From NCBI GenBank assembly GCA_037953625.1, contig CM075651.1, positions 110,299,001-110,363,000 of the forward strand: a stretch of 64,000 nucleotides of DNA. The letters are read 5' to 3'. How positions within the stretch are numbered: position 1 is the first letter of the stretch; every line of letters begins with the position of its first letter. The stretch is from Crotalaria pallida (taxonomy: Eukaryota; Streptophyta; Magnoliopsida; Fabales; Fabaceae). The notes beneath the pieces are model-generated. The model made no database searches and was not told where the DNA came from. It worked only from the letters and a program-made list of their open reading frames with translations. The position numbers and the translations under genes were made by a program. Positions 25,770 to 37,548 of this stretch are shown piece after piece.

Positions 25770-26035
25770 TTTCCGACGGATTTTTTCCGACGGATTTTTT
25801 TCCGTCGCTATTCAAGCCTTTTCCGACGGAAATATATGTCAGTATTTTCATTTTCGACGGATTTGGTATTTTGTCTTTTTCGACGGATTTATCGACGGAA
25901 ATTCCGTCGGTAAGAGCGTGTTTTTTAAAAAAAATTAAACAAAAAGCAAATTTATTATTTTCCGACGGATTTTTCCGTCGATAATGCACAAATTAAAAAA
26001 ATATAAAATATTACCAACGGAATTATCCGTCGGAA
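25770..26035. repeat. Left subterminal repeat array of the CACTA element
   Basis: TTTCCGACGGATTTTTTCCG and its complement recur many times in both orientations. In CACTA elements such repeats bind the transposase. The open frames at 25664-25989 are produced by this array and are not genes. Confidence 0.8.
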
Positions 26036-26340
26036 AATTATTTGCCTAAAAAATATAATTATAAATCTTTAGTAAAATTTTAAAAATAAAAAAAATTAAA
26101 TAACATATTGTAGGCGAGATTCGAATAGGTGACCTTTTAAAAATATTTTAAGTCACCAACCACTAAGCTAGACTATAACATGATGTTTATTTTATAAATA
26201 TTAAATGAATATGTATTTGTTAGCCTTTAGAAATTAAATTTTTTAAAAAATAAAAAGAAGGGTTCAACATATCACTCCTCACTCTAAAAAAAAAGAACTT
26301 ATAATTGCAGGCTCAGGGTTCACCACTACGAATCCCTGTT

Positions 26341-26342
<2 letters not shown>

Positions 26343-26382
<40 letters not shown>
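26343..26382. repeat. (TA)n microsatellite
   Basis: About 20 uninterrupted TA units lie inside the CACTA element. Confidence 0.9.
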
Positions 26383-26386
<4 letters not shown>

Positions 26387-26914
26387 CATATGAATTTTAG
26401 GTTTTTTTATTACTAGGTTATGGATGCATAACAAGTGTTTGTTGAAATGCCATTTATAATTTTGTTGTTAAATATTAATATGCTCTCATGGGTTTGATCA
26501 CTGTTATTTAATTAAATGTTAATCTACACAGTGTTTTAGAACTAAGTGGGTTTATTTGGTGTATTTTTAATTTTCTTATATGCATTCTATAAGTTATTAT
26601 TTGGGTAAAAAAAATATCTTTTTACACCATTTTTGTGTTTTGATTAAATCAGGTAATTACTCAAAAAATATAAATAAGAATTTCCATTATACCTCATGGT
26701 TTGAGTACCTAGTAAAAAAATTTGTGTTGGATACGCGATTGGGCCAAGTGAGTTCGTAATGGGATTCGGCCTAACCAATTCTTCGGTCCAAAATCGAATT
26801 CCCAAATTACTTCATTTTTTCCCTAATTTCACCTAATACTCTTCGCTTTTCCCCAGTTCTTCGATCATTCCTATTCTTCTTCGAATTCCCAACATATTTA
26901 TTTGAGTAAATGGT

Positions 26915-27345
26915 TGATTTGGTCCTCCAAAGATTATGTTGCAAGTCCCTCAAAGATTAATTGTGCCATCAATTTAGTCCCCCAAAGATATTTGCCACCA
27001 ATTTAGTCCCTCAAACATCAATTGTGCCACCAATTTAATCTCCCAAAGTTATTTGGCACCAATATAGCCCCTCAAAGAACAATTGTGTCATCCATTTAGT
27101 CCCCTAAAGATATTTGTCATCAATATAGTCCATAAAAGATTAATTGTATCAATATGGTACCAAATATCTTTGGAGGACTAAATTGGTGTCACAATTGATC
27201 TTTGAGAGACTAAATTAGTGATAAATATCTTTGGAGGACTAAATTAGTGCCATAATTAATCTTTGAAGAACTAAATTGATGACAAATAACTTTGAGGGAC
27301 TAAATTGATGCCAATATAATCTTTGGATGACTAAATTGACTATTA
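26915..27345. repeat. Fold-back element made of short repeats
   Basis: The left half repeats a unit like CAATTTAGTCCCTCAAAGAT about every 35 bp. The right half, from about 27150, repeats its complement, ATCTTTGGAGGACTAAATTG. The whole can fold into one long imperfect hairpin. Plant genomes have several such tandem-inverted repeats; I do not assign a family. Confidence 0.7.
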
Positions 27346-27419
27346 ACTCTGATTTGTTAACTCTAATTATCTAGTCAGTTTTGTGACCTCCTCTTCTCAT
27401 CTTCATTCTCTCTCTCTCT

Positions 27420-27791
27420 TAGGGGTGTTCAAAACCGAACCGGTCCAATTAAAAACCACAAATCGGTCCAAAAAAACAAAAAAAAAAACCGCATTTATTG
27501 GCTTTTTTAATTCATTTTCTAAGAACCGATCGGTTCGGTTCGGTTTTCAGTTTTAGTTGAAAAACCGAACCGGTCCAAACCGAACCGATCCTTACCTACA
27601 TGAAACGCAACGTTTTATGCACACTGTCTGTGACTTCCTGTTTTATTCAGTTGCACACATTTTAGGTTTTGCAGATTGCTGGCTGCTGCTCCCAAGTCTA
27701 AACACTCAACAATAACCCTACACCACCGCAACCGCTCATATATAGTTTACCGCCGCAGCTCCTCCACCGCCGACCGAACCGAACACCCCTA
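27420..27791. mobile_element. Possible hAT-type MITE with TAGGGGTGTTC ends
   Basis: It begins TAGGGGTGTTCAAAACCGAA and ends CGAACACCCCTA, so the ends are inverted repeats. The interior is rich in AACCGAACCGG, often seen in such plant inserts. I do not see an 8-bp target duplication, which keeps this tentative. Confidence 0.45.
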
Positions 27792-29738
27792 CCCCCGTTC
27801 TCTCGTCTCCTCTTCCTCATCTCGCCCTCTCAGATTCTCTCTCATCTCCGTTTTCCATTTGGTCCGGTAAATTGGTGAGTTCGAAGATGACCACCCACGT
27901 TATTATGGAGCCTCTTGTCTTCTCCATATCGTGATACGCATCATCAAGGTCTCTCTCTTCTTCTCTTCCCGATTTCAATTTATTTTTTTTTTAATTTTTT
28001 AATTATAAACTCGTTCTCCTAATTTTTTAGGGTTTATTAAATTTGTTGTTGTTGGGATTGAAAGGAAGAGTTGCTGAGAAAGAATCTAGAACTAGAACCG
28101 TATTTGCTATTCGCAAAGGTAATTCATATTACAATTTCTAATTTGCTATGAATAATGAAATGATTGAAACTTTTAATGACTTTGTTGCATAAATGAATAA
28201 ATTTCGAACTGTTACTTTTTTCAACATTTAGTTGATTGCTTATAAACTATTTGATTAAATGTCTAGTCTAAGTATGTTAGTTTTTTTTTTTGTATCCAGT
28301 CCCTTTGCTTCACCATAATCTTTGTGCATCAGTTTTAGTTTTACCACAAGTATTATTAGATTTATAGTGAAAAAAAATCAACATGATAAGACCAAATTTT
28401 GTTTGCTAAGAAGGATGATTTACTGCTTGAAGTGGTTTCATCATTTTAAAATGCACCAATATGTCTTCTTATTTAAGTTTGTCACTTGGTAGTGGCAAAA
28501 GAAAGGTCAATCGATAAAAGTAGCTAATTCTTTGATTCTTCATTGATTGGCCATGCACTCTTTTAGTCATTTTAAAAAATGCTTACTTGCTGCATTCTTA
28601 ACATGGTTAGTGGCAACTGCAACTGAAGTGCAGGTTGAGGATTTAGGCATTGCTCGAAAAGTTGTTGGTTGTTTCTTGAAATTTTATCCCAAAATCTTCT
28701 CTTCTTAGAAATATGTTGCATTTTTGTTTTAATCCTGCTGATTGTTATTCTTTACGTATTGTTTCTGTAGGAGGACCCTGTTCTTCTTTGGCATGAGGAT
28801 AAGGACCAAAATCCCCATGTGGCAATGATTAAGGTAAGTTATTGGCTAGGAAAGTATCAGTTGTAGAATTGGAAATTTATTAGCTGGTTTTTTTATCATG
28901 CTTTTGATTTTTAATAATAGATTTATAGTGAGAAAAAACATCAACATCATAAGACTGAATTTTGTTTACTAATACTCTTGTGATTTTACTCTATTTTTTG
29001 TTTACCTGCTTTAGATGCTCGCCCTCCATATGCATTCATGATTTGGATCCTCATCAGGTTACTCTATAAACCTCTCTAACTTTTACTCTATCAAAATATC
29101 TAGAAATATTGTTTTCTTTTTTAGAGAAGTGTTGGTCCATGTCAATTATTGATTCTTGGTTGGATATTTGAATTTTGGAGATTAAAACAATCTGTGAGAG
29201 TTGTGCAAGGGGCTTTTATTGTTGCATCCTTTGTCCAAATCATTTTTGGCATTTTTCAGGAAATGGACTGTTTGTTGTTTTCTTCATTATTGGCTTTTTT
29301 TAGGAACTGATGGACTTTTTTATGAAGTTGTTGTGGACTGTTTGTGGAAGTCTTTTGTACGTTTTAGTTGAAATATATGTTTGTGAATCGGAAAAGTATG
29401 CAAAAACAGCTTGCTAGAGATAGTTTCAAAATTCCTATATTTTTGTTTAGGTAGTAAACTAAATGCTATTTAGGAGACTGGATTTTGAATCTAAAACTTT
29501 TGTATCATTTAAAAGAAAGGACTTGAGTGCATCAATCGATCAAAGTAGGATGCATATGATATTCCTCCAGCAAATGATTTGATGCTAAGTTGTCTTCGTA
29601 TATACGTTAATGTTTTGAGTTGGGTATGAATAATTTGAGGATTTTGGCACTGCATTGATTCGTTGAATTTTTAATGTGATTTTCATCATGCAACAGTAAA
29701 ATTGGTACTACTTAATGTATTTTTAAGATACCTATTGC

Positions 29739-29842
29739 AGGGTAAAAAATCTCTGGCATTGGATACAGCTATTGGAATGTGGCAATTATTATTTGCTGAA
29801 AAGCAGTGGCCACTGGTTGATCCCTGGTGCCAGTTCTTATAG
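29739..29842 (+). pseudogene. Captured exon of a DCN1-like (DCUN1 domain) gene
   Basis: DCN1-like proteins act as E3 co-factors that help attach the ubiquitin-like protein NEDD8/RUB to cullins. After an intron-like stretch ending in TGCAG, the plus strand reads KSLALDTAIGMWQLLFAE, then WPLVDPWCQFL, a strongly conserved stretch of the DCUN1 domain. The next codon is TAG where plant members have a Gln (CQFLQ), a CAG-to-TAG type change. A second piece at about 29961-29995 reads ARHNKTISRDT, the continuation in family members, after a second intron, and then diverges. No N-terminal half is visible. It lies wholly between the CACTA ends, so I infer capture by the transposon. Confidence 0.75.
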
Positions 29843-30699
29843 GTAATATGAATTGTTATCTTTATACACCTTGTTAACTTTCACTTTGGAGCGTCCTTAT
29901 TGAGATAACTTCAGCCTGAAGGTCAGAAATCTCCTAATGCTTGATTGTTTTACTTACTCAGGCTCGGCACAATAAAACAATCTCTAGGGACACTAATATT
30001 GTTATCTTATTATATTATTAATATTTTAGTTTCCTTGCCTGAGTCTGACTTTGTTTATTTATGCGTGTGTCACTGTCACCAGTTTGATTATATAATACTC
30101 CTTAGTCCTAATCTTTTTTTAATTGCCTCACTTGATTTGTATGTACTTCATTTTCATGTATGTCATCTGCCTTTTGTTACTCTAAATGTGTGAAAGTTGT
30201 TTTGGCAGGGGATGAACTGTTTTCTGGTTGAGTTAGGATGAAAGATCTTATCCTCCTGGATTTGTATAGTTCAAACGAAAAAATGTACGATATTAACATT
30301 CATGTGAGTTAATCCCTTTCATGGTCTTACAACCTTAACATTATAATGCAGGAGATGTCATATAATAACTGCGTAGCGCTAAGATTTGACATTTTAACTT
30401 GAAATCCTTTTCATTTTTTTGTCAGATTTGACCTTAATTCAGAGTGGAGCATACTTAGTGGAGGAAGACGCATGCTGCCTTGAAGAATGAAGATGATGAT
30501 GATGAGTGAAAATATTGCCTGTGTTGTTTATTATTTAGAACTTAGAGCTTGGATTTTTTAATTATAATCATTTTAATGAAAATTGTATTGCTTGTACTAT
30601 TAGTTGAAAAAAATATGACATATATAAAAATATATGATGACTTACTAGATGTAATTTATTTAATTTTAGTTTTATTTAATATTTTTTTTGAAAAAACCA

Positions 30700-30965
30700 T
30701 TGTTTCCGACGGTTTTTTCCGTCGGTATTTTTTTTGCAATTTGTAGCACATTTCCGACGGATTTTTCGTTAGAAACAAAATTTGTTACCGACGGATTTTT
30801 CCGTCGGTATTTTCGACAGTTTTAAAATTCCGTCACAAGCCATTTCCAACGCCATTTTTACTGACGGTTTCGATCCGTCGAAAAATCCGTCGGAAAAATG
30901 GCATTTCCGACGAATTTTGGTCATTACCGATGGATTTTGGCCGTCGGTAATACCAATATTTCTTG
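30700..30965. repeat. Right subterminal repeat array of the CACTA element
   Basis: CCGACGGATTTTTCCGTCGG and variants are repeated in both orientations up to the right terminus. It mirrors the left array and supports the element boundaries. Confidence 0.8.
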
Positions 30966-30972
30966 TAGTCCT

Positions 30973-32624
30973 AATTTGCAAAGAATTTTGTTTTTAATGC
31001 ATCACTGTTTTCTAAGTGTTCCACTAGTATGAGATCTTCTTCCTAAATTTTAAATTCCCATACCTAGTGATTTTTCAAACCAAAGGTTTTAAAAATGCAT
31101 GTGTTTGTAGTTAAGTGCTTGTTGGGAAATTAGGGATTTTACATAAAATGGAAAACTGAGTTTTTGGGCTTGAGATGGTCAAAATGATTTGGGAAATTGT
31201 ATGTTAGCCTTTTAAGGTTGAACCAAAGTTTTTAAATGGAATTTCAAACTGCTTGGAGCAAGTTAGCATTTTAAATAAATGTGATATTTTCTTTTGCAAT
31301 TAGACCTGACAGTTACAGTGTTTTCTGTGAACGAAGGGTAAAATCAAGTCTAACGTGCTCCGAATCGGTTTGAAAACCTTACACAACCTTTGGGGCTGAG
31401 TATATGTTTAGTCCCTTTAAATTTTGAGGTTCTTTGGAGTTTGTTTACCACCTTTAATGAAATCTAATTTAGGTTCAGCTCTTGCTATTTTTAATGTTTG
31501 GACAAAGCGGTTGTAAAACTAAAGCTGAACCTAATAAACTCCGAGTAACCTAAAAATTTACCATGATGTTCTTCTATATGAAGGGACCCAACTTGTAAAA
31601 AACTTTTATGACCTTTGAAATTGAAATCAAATTTTGTTTTCAAAAGTGCCTTTTTATTTCAATTATATGGTTTTCTGATTTTGGGTTGTTGAATAAATCA
31701 TGAAAACCATATTTTTCGAAACTCTTTATGAAACTAGTTTTGAATGTGTGTTGCTTGTTAAGAATGTGTACATAGATGTAAGCCTGAACCTTAGGTTAAT
31801 CCATCGAGATCAGGATTAGGTTAGGAGGAAGTAGAGATTGCCCCAGGTTAGTGTTTGCAATCATGTGTTGATATGAAATGTTGTTGTGCATGCTTGAATT
31901 TTGAATGATGTGTATGTACTAAGTGCCTACTTGAACAATAAATGTGTTTGATTAGGGCTTAAGAGTAGTACCTAAGTTGTATGTCTTTAGGTAGATTATG
32001 ATCAAACCCCTGTTGATGCTACCGTTTAGATAGCGTGTAAGAATAGAAGTAGGTGTCTCTGGGTCCGGCAGCTGTTAAGTGACGGTGCTATTTGTAAATC
32101 TGACAATGATATCACTATTGATGGATGTGAGATTGGGACTGATGCCTCGATCTTTACGTTTATTAATGGTTGATATCGTTAAAAGTCTTAAAATGGCACA
32201 GAACCAATCAGACATAGAAGGCAGAAACCAGCCTGACTAGTACCCCTTTTCAGAGGTTAAGTGTAAATGTCTGGGAAAGCCTAGATGACCTTAGACACTA
32301 TCTCCAGAATTGTACCTGATTTTAGAAACCCAAGGCCAATTGAGAGTCTTTCTGGTAAGACTCTTGAAATGTTTGGCGGTCAAAGGAGTAAACCTTGCGA
32401 ACCTTAAAGCTTTTTCAGGTCGAACTAACCAAATTGAACCATAACTTGTATTCTTCCATTCATTGAGTGCAAGAGTTCAGTGGCGTACTAATGCAAGGTA
32501 GTATGTCAATTCCAAGTGGGGGAGTGGAACCAAAAAGAAGTGAGTGTCGTTGCCAAAAGACCTTGCGTTTGGGATGGTTCTCCATTGAAAGAATCGAACG
32601 GAATTTCGGGGACGAAATTCCAAT
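30973..32624 (+). other. Non-coding interior of element B, right part
   Basis: This continues the B interior after the CACTA insertion. No gag or pol motif is seen. It ends in a conserved GGAATTTCGGGGACGAAATTC box before the polypurine tract, as in autonomous gypsy relatives. Confidence 0.65.
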
Positions 32625-32638
32625 AAGTGAGGGAGAAT
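32625..32638 (+). other. Polypurine tract of element B
   Basis: AAGTGAGGGAGAAT directly precedes the 3' LTR start TGTAACATCCC. Confidence 0.85.
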
Positions 32639-33080
32639 TGTAACATCCCGTTATTTCTAATACCTCTAGCAAAATAATTAAATGATTTAATATGATGTTT
32701 TCAATATTTGAGTGTCGTAATAAAGTTTTGATTTTATCATTTTAATTGAAATATGTTTTCTAGTCAAAATAAGTATAAATTTGTTATCATACGTTTTCCA
32801 AAAATAAAGTAGTACTTTTATTTAGTTTAATTAACATTTTGACAGGGAGCTCAAGTGACAAGCCTTAAAGGCATTTTTATAAATAGTTTCTTCAGAAAAA
32901 TATGTTTAACTTAATATTTTGAGTGTCCCTGTAAATTTTCATAGTGTTCGGAGGCTGTTTTATTTTTACCTTATGAATTAGTTTAATATATTACCGGTTT
33001 AAATTATATATAATAATCTTCTACTTCAAAATTTTAAATATTATATATTATCAAGTTTAATATCAAGATTGAGAAAATAT
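32639..33080 (+). repeat. First 442 bp of the B 3' LTR (cut by inversion breakpoint)
   Basis: It matches the first ~440 bp of the B LTR (for example 21171-21610) and stops at GAGAAAATAT, where the intact LTR continues ATTTACTTTT. The missing remainder is on the opposite strand at 39358-40058 plus 48072-49283. The three pieces, plus a ~430-bp internal deletion, sum to one full LTR. Confidence 0.85.
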
Positions 33081-33273
33081 GGAAAGGTATTTTGTAATGT
33101 CTCAGTTTGGAATAGAATGGTATGAAAGGATATTTTGTAATTTAAGTTATTTCAAAAGGTAAACTAAGATGATGAAAATCCTTTTTATTAAGACGTTAAA
33201 AAAATAAATATTGTTATATAAAAAATGGCGCAAATTTTTGGCTAAAATTCTATGTCCAAATTGGGGTGTTACA
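33081..33273 (-). repeat. Displaced terminal fragment of LTR D
   Basis: On the minus strand it starts TGTAACACCCCAATTTGG and runs to CTGAGACATTACAAAATACC and TTTCC. The same TGAGACATTACAAAACACC opens the D sequence at 49284. I infer it is the end of LTR D, carried 16 kb away and flipped by the inversion. Confidence 0.65.
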
Positions 33274-35095
33274 GTATGTCAACATAATAATTTGTGTTAG
33301 CATTTTATTAAGCAAAAGGTTATCTTATGATGGGTTTAATTACCATAACACTAGCCATGATTTGTGCACAGACAAAATTAATTGCCAGGAAAAATGTTAC
33401 GGATGACTTTTAAGGAGCAATATTAAAACACTTTACAAAGGGAGAAGTCCCAACCCCACTGTTTCATTTTACTGTTTCTACACGTGTCACTTTGTGGGGT
33501 GTCCACATCTTTTGGTGTATTTTAGTAAATATGTGCTAACTTGGGTGCCATTTGTTATTGGGGGAGGTTCATGTACTTGGTGTTGGCTTCTCATAAACGC
33601 TTCCTACGTCCATCCCTTGGCTTACGAGGTAAGTTATGGTTGAATGTTTAGTTCAGTCAGAAATAAAGTGAGGAGCTTCCTATTCCACTCATCTTTGAAT
33701 GCTCTTGCCAAATGCCACGTCCAGTAGTCGCGGTTTTGCTCCTCGGATTTGCCTTTGTTGTCGGACCTCTTCCTCGGCCCTAGTCCGGCAAGTTGGTATA
33801 TGTTGTTGGTGACATTGCCGTTGGGTTGTGGCTGAGGGATATGAGAAGCAGAACTGTGTTCGTTTGATTCTACGACATCGAAATTGAAACTGTAGGTGTC
33901 GCTATTTTTTTATTAAATAAGCATTTTAGGATTTTCTTTTCCATTATCTTTCTTATATTTGCGTCCATTGAAAATGAAATTCAGGCGTCAGTGTGTGGGT
34001 TGATGTCCATCCAAAAAGATTGAGGCATGATGCATTGTCATTTGGTTGGTGGAACATAAAGTTCACATAGGAAAAGGAAGTAAAGTATGCTTTGATTTAT
34101 TCCTTTGTTGAGTGAAGTGATACTTAATGCTAAAAATTTCTTGACAGGTACCAATATAAAAAAAGAAAATAACCTACACATTGCTTTTTCTTTTGGAGCA
34201 GAGTGGTATAAAGACTAGAGGGTCATTTCATCTTAACTGTGTCTTTATGTATTTTGTAAGCAATTGAAAGTCTCTTACACAATACTGTATTATTGAACTT
34301 GTCTCCCATAGTTTATCCTTATTATTAGTTGCTTTAACTATATTTTTATTATTAAAATCAAGAGACCTCGAGATCTATTTTTCTTAGCTTCCTGTTAGCT
34401 TTTGCCTGACATGTCTGCCATAAACTTTGAATCCAAGGTGTCACAAGTGTGTTTTTATGACGAAGTTGTTAAGAACTTGAATGTAGAAGTGGCAAGGAAA
34501 GCAAAACTTGTGTGGTCTAAAGGGAGCTGCAGCTGCTCTATACTATGTTAAATCTTGCAGAAGATCCCCTTCTTCACCATCTGCTTCTAATTTCAGATTT
34601 TTGTGCTATGAAAAGAAAGGTACTTTTAACTGTTTGCTCTTTTATTTTTCCTCGAGTTTAATCAACATGATGAACTATAGCGCAATTCAATTGATAAGAA
34701 TGTTGTTATTTGTGAGACAACTTATAGCTGAGCATGCCATGCCATAATTTAAATTAAGGATGTTGCTATATGTATTAGTTCTATTTGTTGAAGCATAGGC
34801 AGAAAGGTAGAGCTTCTTGAATCACTTTTGGCTTTTTTATTTAGTTTTATTATTGCTATTATCAGTCATTAAAGTTTGCATTTCAAAAATTTTTTTAAAA
34901 AAACTATGTCCTTGACTCCTTTCTTATTTATTTTTTCAATTACACATCTAATTCCTCTTTCCACATCTTTCCAACTAATTTCGCCAATCTATTTCTCTTA
35001 AGTTTAGATAAATAAAATGGTATATTATTGTCACTATTTTGATCTTTGCCTTCCACTTTTGAATTTTGTTACTTTTAACTTGGCCTAATAACTTT
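33274..35095. other. Host-like spacer or RPA introns, no gene seen
   Basis: AT-rich sequence with no convincing exon or repeat that I can identify. It lies upstream of the RPA-like exons on the plus strand and could be intron or 5' flank of that gene. I looked for the first OB fold of RPA70 here and did not find it. The 79-codon frame at 34508 has no recognisable motif. Confidence 0.4.
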
Positions 35096-35367
35096 TAACA
35101 TGTAACACCCCTAATTTTCGTCTCCCGAATAATAGGAAATTAATAATAAAAAGTTTTATTATTAATTTATAGAATTTTCCAAGTTTATGTTTTGTGTTTA
35201 ATTAGCCTTAAATATAAAAATAAGTTAAAATATTTTTATATGGCAATTAAATGCAGAATATAAGGAAATTGCATTTTGGTCCCTGAAGGAGGGCTAAAAG
35301 GCAAAATTAGAAAGGTTCTTGGAGGGAAAGATTTAAAAATGATAATTTTTAAATTTTGAACTGACCT

Positions 35368-35396
35368 AACCGGTTAGTAATGTCCTGTAACCGGTT
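35368..35396. promoter_or_regulatory. AACCGGTT palindrome pair upstream of F TATA box
   Basis: Perfect palindromes at 35368-35375 and 35389-35396 start exactly 21 bp apart and lie about 130 bp upstream of TATAAA at 35528. Two more pairs with the same 21-bp spacing are at 36456/36477 and 36823/36844. Confidence 0.7.
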
Positions 35397-35527
35397 AGAC
35401 GATGAACTCAGAAACTGGTTTAGTGGATTTTGATGAGTAATCACTTGAATTACTCATTTAATCGCCACGAATCCCACTAATTGCATGTTGGAGGACGCGT
35501 GTCTTCCTGCATGTCAATGAATTCCTC

Positions 35528-35533
35528 TATAAA
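35528..35533 (+). promoter_or_regulatory. TATA box of LTR F
   Basis: CTCTATAAATTG lies about 425 bp into the LTR, the expected place for an LTR promoter. Confidence 0.6.
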
Positions 35534-37105
35534 TTGAAGGAATTCTGAAGGATTGGAGGTTGATGCACTTGATTTCTGGTGGAGAGACTGAAATTAGGGT
35601 TCCAGATTCGTGTTGAACAATTCGTCTTCTTCGTTGAGGGTTAGAGAGGGAAACACACCTTTCTGGAAAGCTTAAATCGAGAGCTTTCCAGTGATATACA
35701 CCTTGTGAGCTGAGGGTTCTTGTGTGAGGAGGAATCAACCTTAGAAATTGGAGCTGGGAAACTGAACTCTGTCTTCTCTTGGTTCTGGAAGCTGATTTCG
35801 AGCTTTGATTCTGGTAAGCACAGATAATGTTTAAGCTTCAAATCCCTTTTATTTTCTAGTGCATGTTACCCAGATCAAGTTCTAATCGTTTTCCCCAATT
35901 TCTTTGGCCAAATTCCATGTTGATTTTGATGATTTCTGGACCCTGTTGCTGGAAAACAAATCTGGAAACAGAACTTTGGGTCTGAGAGGAATCTGTGGAG
36001 TCTTATGCAAATCAGTGTCAAACCTTCATCAAAATCATCTTAGAGGTATGGGAGAAGTCTATGCTATACTAGATTTAGACTAAAAATTGAACGATTTAGG
36101 ATTTGAGTTCACAAAACTCAAAAGGGCATTATGTGTTTTTAAGCACAAAGACTTGGAGGCCAATTTCTTGCTCACTGTGGTTTTGAGCAACTTTACTTTG
36201 ATGCATGCAAGCTATATAAATGCTGAATTCTGTGTTTGAGTGCTTGATTTAAGTTTTGTTGTGTTAAATTGTGTTTATGTGAATTTTCCTGCAATTTGAT
36301 ACAATAAACTTGATGCATGCAATATGAATGTGTTTCTGGGTGTAAACATGTTTATTTTAAGGCATATGAACTTGGTGTATACTGAAATTTGGTTAGATTT
36401 GAGAAAGGAAGAAAATGAGTTGTTAAAACTCTTGATTTAATGGTCTGCATAATCTAACCGGTTACACGATTTTCGTAACCGGTTAGACACTGCAGATTTT
36501 CAAAGAAAATTGGTTTATTAATCAGTTCTGAAATCTCAATGGCCTTTGCTCAAATTTAAGCTTAAATTTCATTATACATGGTCTGAACCTGAGTTGTCAA
36601 AGTTCTGAATTGAAGGATCAAAATTATGCCTTAAGTTAATGAAATAATTTCAAGAGGAAATTATGTTCATTGGAAAAGGAAATGTGATTTGGACTTTTGA
36701 ATGTTGAAACAATGGTTTTTGAGGTATAAAACAATGGTAAATGTGTTTTGGATTGGGTAGAGAATTCAAGAAAAAAGGGTTTTTCTGAATTGCAATGGTA
36801 AACAGTTCAGGTCTGTAATTCTAACCGGTTAGCCTGAAACTGTAACCGGTTAGTACCTGAAGCTGAAAAATAAAAAGTTAAGTTTTTAAATACCATTGAA
36901 GTTGTAATGCTCAATCTGGGTTTTAAAAGGCATATATTTGAGAAAGATTCAAAGGGGAATTTTATGCCAAAAGTTATACCTCAAACAAATCATTCAAAAT
37001 TAGAAATTGGAATATTTCTATCACATTAATTAATATAAAGATAAAACCAACCCTGATGTTTGTGCATACATATAGACTGGAAGTCTGGTTGGTAGGAACG
37101 TTTAT

Positions 37106-37324
37106 CATATTCTGGGAATATGAGGAGGGTACTCCGGGAGTACCAAAGTATAACCTACTTGATGACACATTATAGATATGTGGCCAGTGTCCGGGACCTG
37201 GTTTTTATGCGTTCTGGGAACGTGGCGTTCTGGGAACGTGGTGCACACTCCGGGAGTGATGCTTTTTATCCAAGTATGGTTCGGCATTATGTTCTGGGAA
37301 CTAATGTCGGTGTTCCGGGAACAC
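37106..37324 (+). repeat. Seven-unit covarying hairpin array in LTR F
   Basis: Each unit has complementary arms around a TGG or CGG centre: CATATTC/GAATATG (37106-37122), GGTACTC/GAGTACC (37128-37144), CGTTC/GAACG twice (37210, 37226), CACTC/GAGTG (37246), GTTC/GAAC (37291), GTGTTC/GAACAC (37310-37324). Arms change but stay complementary. Confidence 0.78.
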
Positions 37325-37548
37325 AATGGTGTATTGGATGGACGTCCAAGATGGACATTTAGAGGCCTCAGTTGTGGATAGAAAATCATACATCATGCCA
37401 CTTGCATTATAAGGGTTATAATGTTGAAAAATTGGTGTGCCCATGTGTATCTGCATTATGATCTGTCCATGATATATTTGTGATTGTAATTTTAGTCTTT
37501 ATCCATTATGTATATGTGTATACTTACTCCCTGTGCCCTGTTTAGGTG

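Larger units (their letters stand above)
25746..30972. mobile_element. CACTA (En/Spm-like) transposon, non-autonomous, with CCT target duplication
   Basis: The left end reads CATTACAAGAAATA and the right end is the complement of ACTACAAGAAATA, close to the CACTACAAGAAA termini of plant CACTA elements. CCT flanks both sides (25746-25748 and 30970-30972), matching the 3-bp target duplication of this superfamily if one terminal base was lost on the right. Both subterminal regions are packed with direct and inverted copies of CCGACGGA. No transposase is visible in the 5.2-kb interior. It carries instead a DCN1-like exon, a fold-back repeat and a small MITE-like insert. It sits in the interior of LTR element B. 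Confidence 0.82.

Noticed and set aside
25664..25989. About 100-codon frames on both strands at the CACTA left end
   Set aside because: They are made of the CCGACGGA subterminal repeat read in several frames.
26105..26175. tRNA-like or SINE-like stretch (GAGATTCGAATAGG ... CCACTAAGCTAGAC)
   Set aside because: It has a B-box-like GATTCGAAT but no A box or acceptor stem at the right spacing, and no poly-A or target duplication.
27676..27870. 64-codon frame starting MLAAAPKSKHS
   Set aside because: It runs across the edge of the MITE-like insert and has low-complexity Ser/Arg content; it is probably 5' leader-like sequence and not a gene.
33267..33278. GTATG after TGTTACA as the 3' target duplication of element B
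   Set aside because: It matches GTAGC at only three of five bases, and this TGTTACA belongs to the displaced LTR D fragment; GCTAC at 39353 is the better partner.
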